Shown one piece after another: positions 31,624 through 33,829 of a stretch of 33,829 nucleotides of DNA. The translations under genes were made by a program, and so were the position numbers. The notes beneath the pieces are model-generated. The model saw nothing but the letters and a program-made list of their open reading frames with translations, was not told the origin of the DNA and ran no database searches. Origin of the DNA: CAZKTF01 sp964555565 (GTDB taxonomy: Bacteria > Planctomycetota > JAJSAM01 > JAKLKS01); the NCBI GenBank assembly GCA_964555565.1, contig CAZKTF010000012.1, positions 1 to 33,829 on the forward strand, written 5' to 3'. The first letter of the stretch is position 1, and every line of letters begins with the position of its first letter.

Positions 31624-33474
31624 ATGGGAGAGGAGGGGAGTCCTCGAGGGGCCGCGGGGGGCCCCCCGCCCGTCCCGGGGATCCCGGCGTGGTTCCTCCT
31701 CCTCGCGGTGGGCGCCTCCGGCGCGGCCGTGATGACGGTGGAGATGACGGCGGTCCGGGCCCTCCAGCCCTTCTTCGGGTCCACGACCTTCGTCTGGACG
31801 AACGTCATCGCCGTGGTGCTGGCGGCCCTGGCCCTGGGGTACGACCTCGGGGGACGGCTCGCGGACCGGCGCGCCTCGCCGGGGCTGCTCTTCGGCCTGC
31901 TCGCCGCGGGCGGGCTGCTGGTGGCCCTGGGCGCACTCCTCGTCACCCCCGTCTCCCGCCTCTTCCTGGACGAGGGGGTGAGCCTTGAGGGGCTCTCGAC
32001 GGTCCTGGTGAAGGGTTCCCTCGGGACGAGCCTCCTCCTCTTCGCGCCGCCGCTCCTCCTCCTCGGCGCCGTCTGCCCCATCGCCATCCGCCTCCTCGCC
32101 TCCCGCGGTGCGGGGAGGGCCGCGGGACGGGTGTTCGCCGTCTCCACGGTGGGGTCCATCGCGGGGACCTACCTCCCGACCCTCCTGCTCGTGCCGCACC
32201 TCGGCTCGCGGGGCTCCCTGCTCGCGGCGGCCGGCCTCCTCCTCCTCCCCGCGGCGGCCGGGCTCGCGGCCTTCGCCCGTCCCCGAAGCGCCGCCGTGGC
32301 GGCGGGCGCCGTCGCGCTGCTGGCCGGCGGGTCCCTGGCGGCCCTCGGCGACACGCGGCCCTCCCGGGGCCCCCCGCCGCTTCCCGGGGGTGGCGACTCC
32401 GTCGTGCTCGCGGAGAGGGAGTCCCCCTACCAGTACCTCACCGTGCGGGACGACCGGCACCCGGGGGAGCCCCCCCGGAGGGTCCTGACCATCAACGAGG
32501 GGGTCCACACCTTCCACGCGCTCCGCGTGGAGGGGCGCGTCCTCGCGGATTCGCGCTGCTACGACGACTACGCGATGCTCCCCTTCCTGCTCGACCTCGC
32601 GCCGGGGTCGGAACTCCGCGCGGCCGTCGTGGGGTTCGCCTGCGGCGTGAACGCCTCCCAGTGGCGCCACTTCTGGGACGGCCCCTACCGCCTGCGGGTG
32701 GACGGCGCGGAGCTGGACCCCGAGGTCCTGGCGCTCGGGCGCGAGTTCTTCGGGCTCCCCGCGGGGGACGGCGGGGATCTCCGCGTGACCGTCGCCGACG
32801 GCCGTCCCTGGCTCGAGGCCCTCCCCGCGGGGACGCGCTACCACATGCTCGTCCTCGACGCCTTCGCCCACGAGCTCTACGTCCCGTTCCACCTCGGCAC
32901 GAGGGAGTTCTTCGACCTCTGCCGGCGGAGGCTCCTGCCCGGCGGCGTGCTGGCGATGAACGTCTACGCCGTGGGCGCCGACTCCCCGAACCTCCGGGCC
33001 CTGGAGAACACGCTGGCCACGTCCTTCGGCTCCTGCGTGCGCGCGAGCCAGTACCGGGGGGCCAACTTCATGCTCCTCGCCCGCAACGGGGAGGGTCCGC
33101 CCGACCTCGCGCGGCTCGCGCGGGAGCGCACCGGGAGGCGCTTCCCGGGTCGCGGGGGGCTCCGGGAATGGGACCGGCTCCTCGACCTCGCGGCGGCGGT
33201 CCCCGAGGGGGCCGTCGTCGTCACCCCGCGCCCCGACGCCCCCGTCCTGACCGACGACCACGCGCCCCTCGAGTGGCTCACGGACCGGTTCCTCGGGCTG
33301 GAGGAGCGGAGGCTCCTCGGCGACGACGCCGCGGGCGCGGACCCGGGCGACTCGGCCCGTCGCGCGGCCCTCCGGGCCCTCGACGCGCGCCAGGGCCGCG
33401 TCCTCGCCTGGATCGGGGCCGGCTGGGCGCTTCTCCTCGGCGGGCTCTTCCTGCTGTCCCGTCGCCTCCCTTGA
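31624..33474 (+). CDS. Membrane-fused spermidine synthase-like protein
   Basis: A 616-residue protein. The N-terminal half (about 20-260) holds roughly seven or eight hydrophobic segments with the family's MTVEMTAVRALQPFFGSTTFVWTNVI and GYDLGGRLADR. The C-terminal half (about 265-560) is a Rossmann methyltransferase-like domain: VVGFACGVNASQ in place of the usual glycine-rich loop, VDGAELDPEVL for the acidic cofactor residue, VADGRPWL, and LDAFAHELYVPFHLGTREFF. A final membrane helix closes it (WIGAGWALLLGGLFLL). ATG at 31624 with GAGGAGG upstream. Many members of this fusion family lack proof of polyamine synthesis; the altered first loop leaves catalytic activity uncertain. It is flanked by direct repeats of the comM 3' end. 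Confidence 0.88.
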   Translation: MGEEGSPRGAAGGPPPVPGIPAWFLLLAVGASGAAVMTVEMTAVRALQPFFGSTTFVWTNVIAVVLAALALGYDLGGRLADRRASPGLLFGLLAAGGLLVALGALLVTPVSRLFLDEGVSLEGLSTVLVKGSLGTSLLLFAPPLLLLGAVCPIAIRLLASRGAGRAAGRVFAVSTVGSIAGTYLPTLLLVPHLGSRGSLLAAAGLLLLPAAAGLAAFARPRSAAVAAGAVALLAGGSLAALGDTRPSRGPPPLPGGGDSVVLAERESPYQYLTVRDDRHPGEPPRRVLTINEGVHTFHALRVEGRVLADSRCYDDYAMLPFLLDLAPGSELRAAVVGFACGVNASQWRHFWDGPYRLRVDGAELDPEVLALGREFFGLPAGDGGDLRVTVADGRPWLEALPAGTRYHMLVLDAFAHELYVPFHLGTREFFDLCRRRLLPGGVLAMNVYAVGADSPNLRALENTLATSFGSCVRASQYRGANFMLLARNGEGPPDLARLARERTGRRFPGRGGLREWDRLLDLAAAVPEGAVVVTPRPDAPVLTDDHAPLEWLTDRFLGLEERRLLGDDAAGADPGDSARRAALRALDARQGRVLAWIGAGWALLLGGLFLLSRRLP

Positions 33475-33545
33475 CACGGCGTCCGGGCCGGGCCCGAGCC
33501 CGGTCCGCTGGATCCGGTGTCGGAGCCCCCCCGACGGCGGCGACT

Positions 33546-33829
33546 TCACCCGTCCGCGCGCAACCGGAAGGCGACCGCCTCGGCCAGGTGGGGACGGCCG
33601 ACGGCGGCCAGGCCCTCGAGGTCGGCGACGGTGCGGGCGAGGCGGCGGACGCGGACGATGGCGCGGGCCGACAGGCGCAGGCGCTCCGCCGCCTTCTCCA
33701 GGAACTCCTCCCCCTCGGGGTCGAGGGCCGCGAGGCGGTCGAGGGACTTCCCGTCGAGGGCCGCGTTGAGGCACGCCCGCCCGGCCTGCGCGGTGCGGGC
33801 GTCGCGGACCCGGTCCCGGAGCACGGCGC
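33546..33829 (-). CDS. comM: ComM/YifB family Mg-chelatase-like AAA ATPase, C-terminal part, cut by window edge
   Basis: The last ~93 codons of the gene; it continues past the right edge. FLEKAAERLRLSARAIVRVRRLARTVADLEG is the conserved C-terminal segment of ComM/YifB, including the 'LSARA...RV.RTIADL' signature, followed by HLAEAVAFR. The family is a hexameric helicase that promotes branch migration during natural transformation. A 124-bp duplicate of its 3' end is at 31392-31515 in the same orientation. Confidence 0.9.
   Translation of the reverse strand, partial: AVLRDRVRDARTAQAGRACLNAALDGKSLDRLAALDPEGEEFLEKAAERLRLSARAIVRVRRLARTVADLEGLAAVGRPHLAEAVAFRLRADG

Overview
The window reads as a piece of a high-GC (mostly about 70-75 %) Gram-negative-type bacterial chromosome. 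A secreted SBBP-repeat propeller, tandem zf-TFIIB zinc ribbons, a fused membrane spermidine-synthase-like protein and heavy use of GTG starts are all common in Planctomycetota and similar lineages. That placement is inference; there is no rRNA or tRNA here to settle it.

Layout. (1) 1-2941, minus strand: a nucleotide-sugar operon, Gfo/Idh/MocA dehydrogenase > DegT aminotransferase > WecB-type UDP-HexNAc 2-epimerase (cut by the window edge). (2) 3048-7576, minus strand: two exported beta-propeller proteins. (3) 7577-13392: a disturbed, lower-GC island. It holds a ~642-bp element with terminal inverted repeats and an 8-bp target duplication, a right-handed beta-helix gene broken by a complete IS66-family insertion sequence (ends and 8-bp TSD visible), and directly upstream of that gene a stand-alone HK97-type major capsid protein gene. 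(4) 13554-24168, minus strand: a long sugar-activation operon: UDP-xylose synthase, UDP-sugar 6-dehydrogenase, UDP-glucuronate epimerase-like SDR, GalE-like SDR, rmlC, rmlA, rmlD, rmlB, a degenerate half-size WecB paralogue, a carbamoyltransferase and a GT2 glycosyltransferase. Most joints are 4-nt stop/start overlaps. (5) 24335-28417, minus strand: housekeeping genes moaC, mogA/moaB, asd, accB, accC, with REP-like hairpin repeats between and inside them. (6) 28621-33829, mixed strands: a small unknown protein, a zinc-ribbon protein plus a DUF6982-like protein, a DCC thiol-disulfide protein, a lipoprotein, a membrane spermidine-synthase-like fusion and the 3' end of comM, of which a second eroded copy lies on the other side of the spermidine-synthase-like gene.

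How it works together. Regions 1 and 4 supply activated sugars (dTDP-L-rhamnose, UDP-xylose, UDP-uronic acids and probably a 2,3-diamino sugar acid) for a surface polysaccharide. No polymerase or flippase and only one glycosyltransferase are present, so assembly must lie elsewhere. Region 5 combines fatty-acid initiation (AccB/AccC), the aspartate pathway (Asd) and molybdopterin synthesis (MoaC, MogA).

The most unusual content is the capsid-protein/beta-helix gene pair, the two transposable elements with exact ends, the half-size epimerase paralogue, and a pair of hairpin repeats with compensatory base changes, one of which has become the C-terminal tail of the MogA-like protein.
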